NCBI RefSeq assembly: GCF_038070315.1
Contig: NZ_JBBPCC010000003.1
Location: forward strand, 186,001-250,000
DNA from: Paenibacillus_G filicis
Lineage (GTDB): Bacteria > Bacillota > Bacilli > Paenibacillales > NBRC-103111
Direction of reading: 5' to 3'
Length of the DNA: 64,000 bases
Position 1 is the first letter of the stretch, and the number at the start of each line of letters is the position of its first letter. Below the pieces are notes generated by a model. That model was not told where the DNA came from, ran no database searches, and worked only from the letters and a program-made list of their open reading frames with translations. Both the position numbers and the translations under genes were made by a program. This document shows positions 33,577 through 41,268 of this stretch, in pieces.

Positions 33577-33993
33577 ATGGTATCCTATCTCCCCCATCTT
33601 CCTGATAAATCGGAACTCCACCAATTATTCCAAACGACTGGCTGGAAAGGTATCATAGAATTAAGCGAACATAAACTCTACGAAGCGGTATCATCCAGTT
33701 GGTTCCTACTCGCTGCTTATGACGAACATCAATTAATCGGGTTTGGCCGAGTGATCTCGGACGGTGTGTTTCAGTCATTTATTTGTGATCTTATCATTCA
33801 TCCCGATTATCAGAACCAAGGGATTGGCAGCACCCTATTAAAAGCCTTGCTGATTGAATGTAAGAAGAATCATATCATATCCGTTCAATTATGCTGCGCT
33901 TCAGGCAAGTCTGAGTTTTATAAAAAGTTCGGCTTTTCCGAGCGTAATCCGGATGCTCCCGGCATGTACTGGGCAAATCGGGAGGTTATTTAG
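33577..33993 (+). CDS. GNAT-family N-acetyltransferase
   Basis: A 138-residue acetyltransferase with the acetyl-CoA-binding motif A DLIIHPDYQNQGIGSTLLKA and a later strand-helix FYKKFGFSERNPDAPGMYW. The ATG at 33577 follows AAGGAG by 8 bases. Acceptor unknown. Convergent with another GNAT gene at 34036. Confidence 0.88.
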   Translation: MVSYLPHLPDKSELHQLFQTTGWKGIIELSEHKLYEAVSSSWFLLAAYDEHQLIGFGRVISDGVFQSFICDLIIHPDYQNQGIGSTLLKALLIECKKNHIISVQLCCASGKSEFYKKFGFSERNPDAPGMYWANREVI

Positions 33994-34035
33994 GGAGCTA
34001 CGAACAAGAATTTCTTCGATTCGGTTAATATTTGC

Positions 34036-34488
34036 TCAGTTGAATTTCTTCACAAATCCTGTTTTCAATCCTTTAATAAACCCGCTTTTTTCGTAAAAGG
34101 TATGTATCTCTTCTCTCTTAGAGCCTGTCATCAGCATGAGTTTGTAGCATCCATATTCTATAGCGATATGACTTGCTTCGTCTAAAACCATCCGAGCGTA
34201 TCCGTTATTCCTATGTTCTTGGTGCGTAACCACATTCTCTATAAGTCCATATGGCCTTGCATTTCTGGTTAGATTTTTAATAATAGTCAACACACAGGTT
34301 GATACCAGGACTCCTTCTTTCTCTACCACAAGGATCTTCATGTACGGGTCATTCATGATTTCATCCCAAAGCTTCTCAAGTCTGTGATCTTGAATTAATT
34401 CAGGATCATGCTCGTGCATATGTTTGTATAAACTAAGAAGTTCGTTCAATTCATCGTGATGAATGAGTCGCACAGGCCCGTTAGTCAT
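34036..34488 (-). CDS. GNAT-family N-acetyltransferase
   Basis: A 150-residue acetyltransferase. Motif A reads LIENVVTHQEHRNNGYARMV near residues 80-99 (Gly-x-Gly replaced by Gly-Tyr-Ala), followed by YGCYKLMLMTGSKREEIHTF and YEKSGF, characteristic of GNAT. Substrate unknown. It is convergent with the GNAT at 33577. Confidence 0.88.
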   Translation of the reverse strand: MTNGPVRLIHHDELNELLSLYKHMHEHDPELIQDHRLEKLWDEIMNDPYMKILVVEKEGVLVSTCVLTIIKNLTRNARPYGLIENVVTHQEHRNNGYARMVLDEASHIAIEYGCYKLMLMTGSKREEIHTFYEKSGFIKGLKTGFVKKFN

Positions 34489-34713
34489 AAAAATACTCCC
34501 TTGCCAAGTAAGTTACATCTTACAATTCATAATGCTAGGCATGCTTCTGGTCCATGAATCGTTATTAATTAATCCTTGAATACAACGAAGTAGCAACTCC
34601 AATCGTTACAACGAAAGCAAGTGCTTCATAGTTTTGGGTACCTCACTTTTTAAGTTAGTTTTCAAATTATAACATTATTCGCAGGTTCAGCGGGTTAATA
34701 AACCAATCTCAGG
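34489..34713. other. AT-rich gap, nothing recognised
   Basis: No ORF, repeat or regulatory motif that I can support between the GNAT gene and the deaminase remnant. Confidence 0.4.
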
Positions 34714-34865
34714 CGTATCCGTATATCCCCGGCTCAAGCACCATTCCACCCTCATCTGCGGTGCCTCATTTTCAAGTCCCGCAAGGGCCGTCTCCGATGG
34801 GGTACGTGGCTTCCAACAAAGGTACGATCATCGATCTCGGAATCACGCTCCAACTTGGATAGATT
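34714..34865 (-). pseudogene. Collapsed copy of the nucleoside-deaminase gene
   Basis: The first 25 bases (from CGTATCCGTATATCCCC) are identical to the 3' end of the deaminase gene at about 38148. The last ~65 (GATGGGGTACGTGGC, then GGTACGATCATCGAT) match its 5' end at about 38555-38660. The middle of the gene, including the zinc motifs, is gone. It is a duplicated, internally deleted copy about 3.4 kb from the intact gene. Confidence 0.75.
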
Positions 34866-34867
34866 AA

Positions 34868-34984
34868 ACGAATACCACCAACTACTTCCAAGTATAACGA
34901 ACCCGCTTCTTTTGGTCTACCGGGGACTACGGGTTTTGAATGCCTTTAAACCTACGACGGCATGTTGTCTCACCCCAAACGCGA
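34868..34984 (-). terminator. Probable terminator region of the CDF gene
   Basis: On the minus strand AACCCG (near 34942) can pair with CGGGTT (near 34910) about 20 bases later. The stem is modest and lacks a long T run, so this is tentative. No gene is seen in the gap. Confidence 0.35.
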
Positions 34985-35959
34985 TTAATGATGATGGTGC
35001 GCATGCCCATCGGGCACATCGGCTTTGGTGGTGCACAATACGGACGTGTCGTGCAGATGGTTCTCCGACTCGACCTGCAGGGTTACGTGCTTGATCTCTT
35101 TATGCTCCAGCATGTGCTCGATCTTCTGCACGAGTGCTTCCGCTTTATAGATGCTTAGCGTTCCGTCGACCACGACATGAGCGGTCAATGCATTGAGATT
35201 GCTCGTGATGGACCAGACATGAACGTCATGAACCCCTTTCACGCCGTCCACTTGTTGGATCGTCCGTACCAAGTCTTCGACGTTCACGTTGGCTGGCGTG
35301 CCTTCCATCAGCACATTCAGCGCCGATCTGCTGACATGGAAGCCGCTGCGCAGTACAAGTACAGCCACGATAACACTGGCGAGCGGGTCGGCCCAGCCCC
35401 ATCCGAAAAACATCATGAGCAGAGCTGCGGCGATAGCTCCGATGGAGCCCATCATGTCACTGATAACATGCAGGTATGCACTGCGCATGTTAAGGTTTTT
35501 CTCCGTGTCGCTCCCGCGCATCATGATCCATGCGACCAGAATGTTAATGAGCAAGCCGATAGTGCTGATGATCAGCATGCCGAGCGTGGCAACCTCAGGA
35601 GGGTTGATGAAGCGATCGATGGCTTCGTAAAAAATGTAGATAGCAATCGCGATAAGCGTGATCCCGTTCAGGGCCGCGGCCAAAATCTCGAAGCGGCGAT
35701 AGCCGTACGTTTTTCCCTCGTTAACGGCCTTCTGGCCGAAGGTGAACGCCAACAAGGCGATCCCAAGCGCAATGGAGTCAGACAGCATATGTCCCGCATC
35801 GGAGATCAAGGCCAGACTGTTCGTGACAAAGCCGCCAACGGCTTCGACAAACATGTATCCCGTAATGATGATGAAGGAAAACAACAGTACTTTTCTGTTG
35901 GCATTTTGACCATGGTGATGCCCATGGTCATGATTGTGATCTTGTTGATGTCCGGACAC
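34985..35959 (-). CDS. czcD: CzcD-like cation diffusion facilitator
   Basis: A 324-residue metal/proton antiporter of the CDF family, which exports Zn2+, Cd2+ or Co2+. It has His-rich ends (HNHDHGHHHG at the start, HAHHHH at the end), six membrane helices, the paired metal-site motifs SLALISDAGHMLSD and SAYLHVISDMMGS, and a cytosolic C-terminal domain with VHDVHVWSI. GTG at 35959 is preferred because AAAGGAGAGG lies just upstream; an in-frame ATG at 36022 would give a longer product. Promoter and palindromic operator lie upstream. It is probably induced by its metals through an ArsR/CzrA-type repressor not present in this window. Confidence 0.92.
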   Translation of the reverse strand: MSGHQQDHNHDHGHHHGQNANRKVLLFSFIIITGYMFVEAVGGFVTNSLALISDAGHMLSDSIALGIALLAFTFGQKAVNEGKTYGYRRFEILAAALNGITLIAIAIYIFYEAIDRFINPPEVATLGMLIISTIGLLINILVAWIMMRGSDTEKNLNMRSAYLHVISDMMGSIGAIAAALLMMFFGWGWADPLASVIVAVLVLRSGFHVSRSALNVLMEGTPANVNVEDLVRTIQQVDGVKGVHDVHVWSITSNLNALTAHVVVDGTLSIYKAEALVQKIEHMLEHKEIKHVTLQVESENHLHDTSVLCTTKADVPDGHAHHHH

Positions 35960-36041
35960 GGGAATCCTCTCCTTTTGAATAAGCCGGGTCGAACCGGTAC
36001 CAGATTGGAATGGGGAATTCATTCATGTATTCACCATTTAT

Positions 36042-36069
36042 ATATGAACATATTAGCAACTGTTCATAT
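36042..36069. promoter_or_regulatory. Palindromic operator before czcD
   Basis: ATATGAACA (36042-36050) and TGTTCATAT (36061-36069) form a perfect 9-bp inverted repeat with a 10-base centre. TGAACA/TGTTCA half-sites are typical of metal-responsive ArsR/SmtB-family repressors such as CzrA. It sits 5-32 bases downstream of the -10 box, over the transcript start. Confidence 0.8.
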
Positions 36070-36073
36070 GTTT

Positions 36074-36102
36074 ATTATAGAGTGGCATAATATTAGTGTC
36101 AA
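36074..36102 (-). promoter_or_regulatory. Consensus sigma-A promoter of czcD
   Basis: On the minus strand TTGACA (36102-36097), 17-base spacer, TATAAT (36079-36074): perfect boxes and spacing. A promoter this strong is expected to need repression, matching the operator beside it. Confidence 0.88.
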
Positions 36103-36249
36103 CCATATGTATGCTAAATTATGCTTATGGATTTGTCGTCCCAGTTCAATGAATAACTACTATAAATAGTAGAAAAAAGTCTAACGTGATCCTGCTATCC
36201 TTCAATCGTTTTGACTTCTGAAGTTGCCTTATGCCCAAGCTTCATCACA

Positions 36250-36280
36250 CAAAAAACCATCCCCCGTGCGGAGGATGGTT
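36250..36280 (-). terminator. Terminator of the HAD pseudogene
   Basis: On the minus strand AACCATCC and GGATGGTT form an 8-bp stem followed by TTTTT, just after the HAD frame ends at 36291. Confidence 0.8.
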
Positions 36281-36290
36281 ACAGCACTCG

Positions 36291-36850
36291 CTATTTCTTC
36301 AACTTATCGTATAGGTCTACTAAGCTTGTGATCGTGTACGTGCTTTGGATATCTGCTGAGCTTTTTTGTGCCTTTCTGTTAATCCAGCAGGTATCAATTC
36401 CTGACAGAAGGCCACCTTTTATATCTGTATTTAATGAATCCCCGATAATAAGGGCTTCCTTTCTATTAAAATCCTTAATATGACTCATCACATAATCGAA
36501 AAACTGTGTTGAGGTTTTTTGAAATCCAATGCTTTGGGAGTCAAAATATCTTCGAAAAAATCATATAAACCTGCCTGTTTCAATCGCTTTATCTGCGTTT
36601 GGGTTATACCATTCGTGATAACAAACAGTCGATGGGTTGCTGATAAGCTCTGGCAGACCTCCAAAGCTCCTTCCATGAGCAATTGCCTTCCATTGCCCAA
36701 TAGTTCTCTGTACATGTTCTCCCATTCGATACCATCTGCAACTTTTCCCAGTCTCAGCAAAGTTTCTGAAAACCTTGAATGTAGCAAAACATCTAATCCG
36801 ATGCTACCATTTTCATAATCAGTCCATAGTTGGTTGGGTCGATGTACAGG
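36291..36850 (-). pseudogene. YjjG-like HAD hydrolase gene with frameshifts
   Basis: Two adjoining frames cover most of a HAD phosphatase. 36488-36787 (open further upstream to about 36850, with NQLWTDYENGSIGLD) holds the cap and motif II (FVITNG). 36291-36491 holds motif IV (IIGDSLNTDIKGG). Between them the sequence can be restored to SQSIGFQKPQHSFFDYVMSH only by changing the lengths of three homopolymer runs (T4, A6 and T5). Motif I (DxDxT) is missing altogether. It is a decayed relative of the gene at 13618. Confidence 0.75.
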
Positions 36851-36871
36851 GATTCGCCTGCATAAATTTCG

Positions 36872-36982
36872 TTATTTACGCGCGGCTGGCTGATATTCCC
36901 CAGGCACCATGCCCGTTGAAATCGCCATTCGATTCCAACAGTTGATCGCATTAATCGCCATAATCAAATTGACCCTAAGATC
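36872..36982 (-). pseudogene. C-terminal remnant of an AhpD-like (carboxymuconolactone decarboxylase) gene
   Basis: The minus strand reads VNLIMAINAINCWNRMAIST, then GMVPGEYQPAARK and a stop at 36872. This is the typical last helix and tail of AhpD-like proteins. The catalytic CxxC/H part is absent, with a stop codon upstream. Intact members often sit next to Rrf2 regulators like the one at 37117. Confidence 0.65.
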
Positions 36983-37116
36983 CTACGTGTACACCTTCAT
37001 CGTTAGAATTGGGCTTGCATGGATAGGACTCCATTTCAAGTTTATGATCCTCTCCTCCTCGAACATAAGTTTTAGCTTTTCTCAAACAATAACGTCGATA
37101 AAACTTATCGCATTGT
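36983..37116. other. Gap before the Rrf2 gene with a possible lost gene start
   Basis: CGATAAAACTTATCGCATTG (37095-37114) resembles a damaged version of the usual Rrf2 beginning (RYKTDYALK-type codons). No ribosome binding site is evident. No other feature seen. Confidence 0.35.
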
Positions 37117-37581
37117 TTGGTCTATTTAATTGATATTCCGCCTGATGCTACCATTGGTATTAAAGAGCTTTCTGCGTTTCAAGGTGTTTCGGAAACCTAT
37201 CTGTCAAAAATTTTCGGTAAATTAACTAAAGCTGGTATCGTAAGCTCTGTCCCTGGTGTTAAAGGGGGCTATAGATTGGCCAAGCCTCCTGAGGACATTT
37301 CTTTTTGGGATGTAGTTGAAGCGGTTGAAGGTACTACCCCCATTTTCCAATGTAAAAACATCAAAAATAATAGCTATTTATGCCGCGATGAAGACTATTT
37401 AGCATGCACCATGGCCTCTCCTTGTGTAATTAATTTAGCTATGCTCGAAGCTGAAGAAAGTATGCGCAATGTTCTGCGTAACAAGTCACTTATTTGGTTA
37501 AATGAAGAACTCGATCGCGTATTAACCCCTCAATCGCGTAAAGATACTCGTGAATTTTTTGCTAATAGCAACAATGCTTAA
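37117..37581 (+). CDS. Rrf2-family regulator with cysteine cluster, 5' end uncertain
   Basis: A 154-residue winged-helix regulator: GIKELSAFQGVSETYLSKIF and KLTKAGIVSSVPGVKGGYRL form the DNA-binding part, and CKNIKNNSYLC plus CTMASPC supply cysteines that could hold an iron-sulphur cluster or sense redox, as in IscR/NsrR-type members. The natural first helix (about 12 residues before VYLI) is not in frame, and the only start is a TTG at 37117 without a visible ribosome site, so the gene may be 5'-damaged. The adjacent AhpD-like remnant suggests it once controlled a peroxide or electrophile defence gene. Confidence 0.7.
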   Translation: MVYLIDIPPDATIGIKELSAFQGVSETYLSKIFGKLTKAGIVSSVPGVKGGYRLAKPPEDISFWDVVEAVEGTTPIFQCKNIKNNSYLCRDEDYLACTMASPCVINLAMLEAEESMRNVLRNKSLIWLNEELDRVLTPQSRKDTREFFANSNNA

Positions 37582-37684
37582 TGCTCAGATCATGTGTATG
37601 TCTGCTCTCGCCTTGAAAATAGCCTTGAGTCTTGAGTCCCTTGAAGCATAACGAAAGGGTGCGGTTCGCTATGTTCTGAAAAAC

Positions 37685-37725
37685 AATAAAAAACGGTAAG
37701 AAACCTGTAATGGTTCTTACCGCTT
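37685..37725. terminator. Hairpin terminator
   Basis: CGGTAAGAA and TTCTTACCG (with CC/GG extension) form a stem at 37693-37721. The minus strand continues with TTTTTTATTG, so it mainly serves the gene at 37794. It also lies downstream of the Rrf2 gene. Confidence 0.8.
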
Positions 37726-37793
37726 TATGTGCATGCATGTCCGTTTGTTCAAATCATACGGATTGTAAAAGCCTCTTCGTTTTTGTTTCATTG

Positions 37794-38096
37794 TTAATCG
37801 CATAAGCATTCAACTTCGTGTATCCGATTGTCACTTAGCAGATCGATGAATTCAGTAATATGAGTTTGCAATTGTTCAGGCACCTGATACTTTAATATCT
37901 GTAATTCAGTTATCAGGAGTGGAATTTCTTTCACTGAAATAAGATGGTCACTGTAATAATCTTTAAGTCTGGCTAAGATAGGAAACTTAGGCACTTGAAA
38001 ATTTCTGCTAAACAGACTTTTATGTAAGGAATCATGGATCGGGTAGTGAAAAATCCTAGCTCCTGTTCTGTCCTTAAAGTAACAATCTAATGCCAC
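37794..38096 (-). CDS. Unknown 100-residue protein
   Basis: Not recognised. Soluble, with IFHYPIHDSLHKSLFSRNFQ and a C-terminal helix HITEFIDLLSDN ending in CLCD. It lies 12 bases after the deaminase gene on the same strand and ends before a good terminator, so it is the last gene of that small operon. Confidence 0.6.
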   Translation of the reverse strand: MALDCYFKDRTGARIFHYPIHDSLHKSLFSRNFQVPKFPILARLKDYYSDHLISVKEIPLLITELQILKYQVPEQLQTHITEFIDLLSDNRIHEVECLCD

Positions 38097-38108
38097 CTGG
38101 ACTCACCT

Positions 38109-38636
38109 CTATTCATCTACCCCGATTTCCTGATCATCCCGCCAATACGTATCCGTATATCCCCGGCTCAAGGTCCATTCCGCCAGCATCTTCCGCTGCT
38201 TCTTTTCCAAGTCTCTGAAAGGTGCAGCTACGTATGAAATCTGATCGAAGCGGTCGAGAAAGTGCGGACCTTCTTTAAACTTCCTCATTGCCCCCATATC
38301 CTCGTCATTGGCAGCCCATACAACCCTTTTAATGCTGAAGCATAACAAGATGGTGCAAGTGCACATCGGGCAAGGCTCGCAGGTCGTGTACAGCGTGTAG
38401 TTCGCCTTGATAAACTTCTTCTGGGTAAGATCCAGCATCTCTGTACCGCATTGCCGGATCGCATCCACCTCGGCATGTGCCGTTGTGTCGCCTTTTGAGA
38501 AAACCCGATTGCGTCCTCGGCTTAGAATCCGCCCCTCTTCGTCGACAATGACGGCCCCGATGGGATACGTGCCTTCTTCCTTCGCTTTTTCCGCTTCCAG
38601 GAAGGCTTCCAGGAGATAGGTACGATCATCGATCAC
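38109..38636 (-). CDS. Nucleoside/cytidine deaminase-family protein
   Basis: A 175-residue zinc deaminase with TTAHAEVDAIR (zinc histidine and proton-shuttle glutamate) and TTCEPCPMCTC (zinc cysteines), then a helical C-terminal extension (AAPFRDLEKKQRKMLAEWTL). The family includes guanine, cytosine and tRNA-adenosine deaminases; the specificity is unknown. GTG at 38636 is preferred: GGGAG lies 8 bases upstream, whereas the ATG at 38684 would place the start inside a terminator hairpin. A broken copy lies at 34714. Confidence 0.85.
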   Translation of the reverse strand: MIDDRTYLLEAFLEAEKAKEEGTYPIGAVIVDEEGRILSRGRNRVFSKGDTTAHAEVDAIRQCGTEMLDLTQKKFIKANYTLYTTCEPCPMCTCTILLCFSIKRVVWAANDEDMGAMRKFKEGPHFLDRFDQISYVAAPFRDLEKKQRKMLAEWTLSRGYTDTYWRDDQEIGVDE

Positions 38637-38665
38637 GGAATCACACTCCCGTCTGGATAGATTGT

Positions 38666-38712
38666 AAAAAAAAAGAGCGTCCAACCATGATCAGGAAGAC
38701 GCTCTTCTTCTA
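38666..38712. terminator. Bidirectional terminator before the deaminase gene
   Basis: AAGAGCGTC and GACGCTCTT form a 9-bp stem, with an A run before it and CTTCTTC after it. On the minus strand this ends the unit that starts at 39217. Confidence 0.8.
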
Positions 38713-38761
38713 TGAAGTTTAAGCTATTCATCGTGCAAAATCAACATCAGCCGGGTAGAGA

Positions 38762-39217
38762 CTAAACTTCGGCATTCAGCCTGTCCAAATAAACGATAGA
38801 ATCATCTGCAACTGTCCCCTGCACGCGAATGGACCAGAATGAAGGCAGTCTCTGCTGGAGCCATTCGATACCGTCCGACTTCAGTTGAAGCGGTCCCAAT
38901 GACCCTTCCTTCACCTCGTACGCCCCCTCACGCGGAAAGCCGAATCGCGCTTCCAGCAGGAACTTCAAGCCATTCACGGTCAGGAAGGTAAACTCGTATC
39001 CCTCACTAATCGCACGTCTAACCCGTTCAGGATGCTCGGCTGCATATTCCAGCAGCCCCTCCACTTTGAATACAGAATTGAAGGACTCCAGAAATTCCCG
39101 GTCACCCTTATCAAGCGCCTTCAGCAGCAACTCGTCATCCGCTCCCTTGGAGCGCGCGAATTCGATCCACAATGCGTAAGGCTGCGGCAGCTTGGCCTGA
39201 ATCTGTTCGGTAGCCAT
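38762..39217 (-). CDS. Unknown 151-residue protein
   Basis: Not recognised. Soluble alpha/beta protein: SKGADDELLLKALDKGDREF, YAAEHPERVRRAISEGYEFT, then FLTVNGLKFLLEARFGF and a C-terminal beta part. The region from EGYEFTFLTVNGLKFLL might be a short repeat-like helix pair. The ATG at 39217 follows GAGAGAGGAC. It follows the peptide-transporter operon by 34 bases on the same strand, so it may be its last gene. Confidence 0.65.
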   Translation of the reverse strand: MATEQIQAKLPQPYALWIEFARSKGADDELLLKALDKGDREFLESFNSVFKVEGLLEYAAEHPERVRRAISEGYEFTFLTVNGLKFLLEARFGFPREGAYEVKEGSLGPLQLKSDGIEWLQQRLPSFWSIRVQGTVADDSIVYLDRLNAEV

Positions 39218-39251
39218 ACTCTGTCCTCTCTCTCTTGAAACAATCATTGCG

Positions 39252-40235
39252 TTACTGATACAAATGACACTGCACCTCATGCCCTGTGGCAACTGTCAGC
39301 TTCAGAGGCCTCTCTGTCCTGCAGCGGTCCAGCACATAGGGACAGCGGGTATGAAACACGCAGCCGGAGGGCGGATGCAGCGGCGAAGGAACGTCCCCGC
39401 TCAGAATGATACGCTCCCGCTTCACCCTCGGGTTCGGTACGGGAACCGCGGACAGCAGCGACTTGGTATACGGATGCAGCGGCGAGGAGAACAACTGCTC
39501 CGTGGGAGCCTGCTCCACCAGCTCGCCCAGATACATCACGCCCACATGATCGGATATATGCCGAACAACGCTCAGATCGTGCGCCACAAATAAATAGGAC
39601 AACTTCAGCTCACGCTGAAGCTCCTGCAGCAGGTTGATAACCTGTGACTGGATGGACACATCGAGGGCCGAGACGGGCTCATCGCATACAATCAGCTTGG
39701 GATTCAGTGCCAGCGCCCGGGCCAATCCAAGCCGCTGACGCTGCCCGCCCGAAAATTCATGAGGAAACCGGTCGTAATGCTCCCGACTGAAGCCAACCTT
39801 GTCTAGCAGCTCCAAGGCCCGCTCCGTCCGTTCCCTGGCTCCTCCTTGTCCATGAATCAACAACGGCTCCTCCAAAGTATAACCAATCCGTTTCTTCGGG
39901 TCCATCGAAGAATATGGATCCTGAAATACCATCTGCAGCTCTCGCCGGACCTCGCGCATAGCGGCTCCCTTCAAGCTGAAAATATTGCGCCCCTGGTACA
40001 GCACCTCGCCGCCTGTCGGCTCCAACAGCTTGAGAATCGTTCGTCCGGTCGTGCTTTTGCCGCAGCCGGACTCACCGACAAGCCCATAGGTCTGGCCTTC
40101 CTGAATATCGAAGGAAACGGAGTTTACCGCTCTGATATAGCCCTTGGTCCAGCCAAAGCCGGACTTAACCGGGAAGTGCTTCTGCAGTCCTCGCACGGCC
40201 AGCAGCGGCGCCGGCTTCTCAATGAACGGCGGCAT
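39252..40235 (-). CDS. Peptide ABC transporter ATP-binding protein (OppF/DppF type)
   Basis: A 327-residue ATPase with Walker A GESGCGKSTTGRTI, signature FSGGQRQRLGLARAL, Walker B LIVCDEPVSALDVS and the C-terminal oligopeptide/dipeptide cysteine motif (GCVFHTRCPYVLDRC), which may bind an iron-sulphur cluster. The ATG at 40235 follows GGAGGGAG and overlaps the end of the preceding ATPase gene by 17 bases. It is the fifth gene of the importer operon, working with the partner at 40219. Confidence 0.93.
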   Translation of the reverse strand: MPPFIEKPAPLLAVRGLQKHFPVKSGFGWTKGYIRAVNSVSFDIQEGQTYGLVGESGCGKSTTGRTILKLLEPTGGEVLYQGRNIFSLKGAAMREVRRELQMVFQDPYSSMDPKKRIGYTLEEPLLIHGQGGARERTERALELLDKVGFSREHYDRFPHEFSGGQRQRLGLARALALNPKLIVCDEPVSALDVSIQSQVINLLQELQRELKLSYLFVAHDLSVVRHISDHVGVMYLGELVEQAPTEQLFSSPLHPYTKSLLSAVPVPNPRVKRERIILSGDVPSPLHPPSGCVFHTRCPYVLDRCRTERPLKLTVATGHEVQCHLYQ

Positions 40236-41235
40236 ATACGCTCTCTCCCTCCTGCATTCGAATCTGTTCGTGATGCCAGCAGCGAATATGACCCCCCTGC
40301 TCCGCACGCTCAAGCTCCGGCATCTCCGACTGGCAGCGCTCGTCGGCATACGAGCAGCGAGGTGCAAAGCGGCAGCCTGCCGGGATATCGTGCAGCGACG
40401 GCACGGTGCCTTCGATCACATGCAGCTTGCCGGTCCGATCTCCATCGATCGTCGGCATCGACCTCATCAATCCGATCGTGTACGGATGCAGCGGGCGTTC
40501 GAACAGCGTGTGGACATCAGCCTCCTCGATCACCTGGCCCAAATACATGACCACAACACGCGTGCATACCTCGGCCACGACTCCCAGATCATGGGTAATC
40601 AGCACAACACCCATACCCGTGCTTGATTTCAGCGAGTGAATCAAGTCCAGGATCTGAGCTTGAATCGTTACATCCAGCGCAGTCGTCGGCTCATCGGCGA
40701 TCAGCAGCTTCGGCTGACAGGCCAACGCCATCGCAATCATGACCCGCTGCCGCATGCCCCCAGATAGCTCATGGGGATGCTCATGCACCCGCTGCTCCGG
40801 CGATGGTATGCCGGTCAGCCGCAGAAGCTCGACGGCGCGGCGTCCTGCCTCCTTCCGGGAGCAGCCTGTGTGAAGCCGGACGCTTTCGGCAATTTGACTG
40901 CCAATGGTATGCACCGGATTCAGCGAAGACATCGGGTCCTGAAATACCATGGATATCTCGTTTCCGCGAATCGCTTCCATCTGACCGGTTGAAAGCCCCA
41001 TGAGATCCTTTCCCTGAAAAAGCACCTTCCCGCCGTACCGGGTTGCTCTCTCATCGAACAGCCGCAGGATCGCTTCGGCCGTGACGCTTTTTCCACAGCC
41101 GGACTCGCCGACGATGCCCAGCGTCTCCCCTTCATCTACCCCGAAGGATACACCGTCGACCGCGGTCACCATCCCCTTTTCCGTAGGGAAGGATACCGAC
41201 AGCCCCTGGACCTCCAACAGACGTTCGCCTGCCAT
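40219..41235 (-). CDS. Peptide ABC transporter ATP-binding protein (OppD/DppD type)
   Basis: A 338-residue ATPase with GESGCGKSVTAEAIL, LSGGMRQRVMIAMAL, LLIADEPTTALDVT and a C-terminal cysteine motif GCRFAPRCSYADERC. It starts at 41235 after GGAGGTGAG. It forms a heterodimer with the next gene product and drives uptake through the two permeases. The cargo is likely small peptides, given the peptidase operon on the other side of the divergent promoter. Confidence 0.93.
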   Translation of the reverse strand: MAGERLLEVQGLSVSFPTEKGMVTAVDGVSFGVDEGETLGIVGESGCGKSVTAEAILRLFDERATRYGGKVLFQGKDLMGLSTGQMEAIRGNEISMVFQDPMSSLNPVHTIGSQIAESVRLHTGCSRKEAGRRAVELLRLTGIPSPEQRVHEHPHELSGGMRQRVMIAMALACQPKLLIADEPTTALDVTIQAQILDLIHSLKSSTGMGVVLITHDLGVVAEVCTRVVVMYLGQVIEEADVHTLFERPLHPYTIGLMRSMPTIDGDRTGKLHVIEGTVPSLHDIPAGCRFAPRCSYADERCQSEMPELERAEQGGHIRCWHHEQIRMQEGESVYAAVH

Positions 41236-41268
41236 GTTGCTCACCTCCTGTCTCACATCGGGTACAGC

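Noticed and set aside
34630..34665. T-box-like GGTACC motif
   Set aside because: GGGTACC occurs once, but there is no T-box core, specifier stem or downstream synthetase/amino acid gene.
35177..36169. 330-residue + strand frame opposite czcD
   Set aside because: Runs antisense through czcD and its promoter/operator; no ribosome site and His/Asp-rich text is the mirror of the metal-binding protein.
38637..38684. Upstream ATG for the deaminase
   Set aside because: The extension lies in the terminator hairpin; GTG at 38636 has proper spacing from GGGAG.
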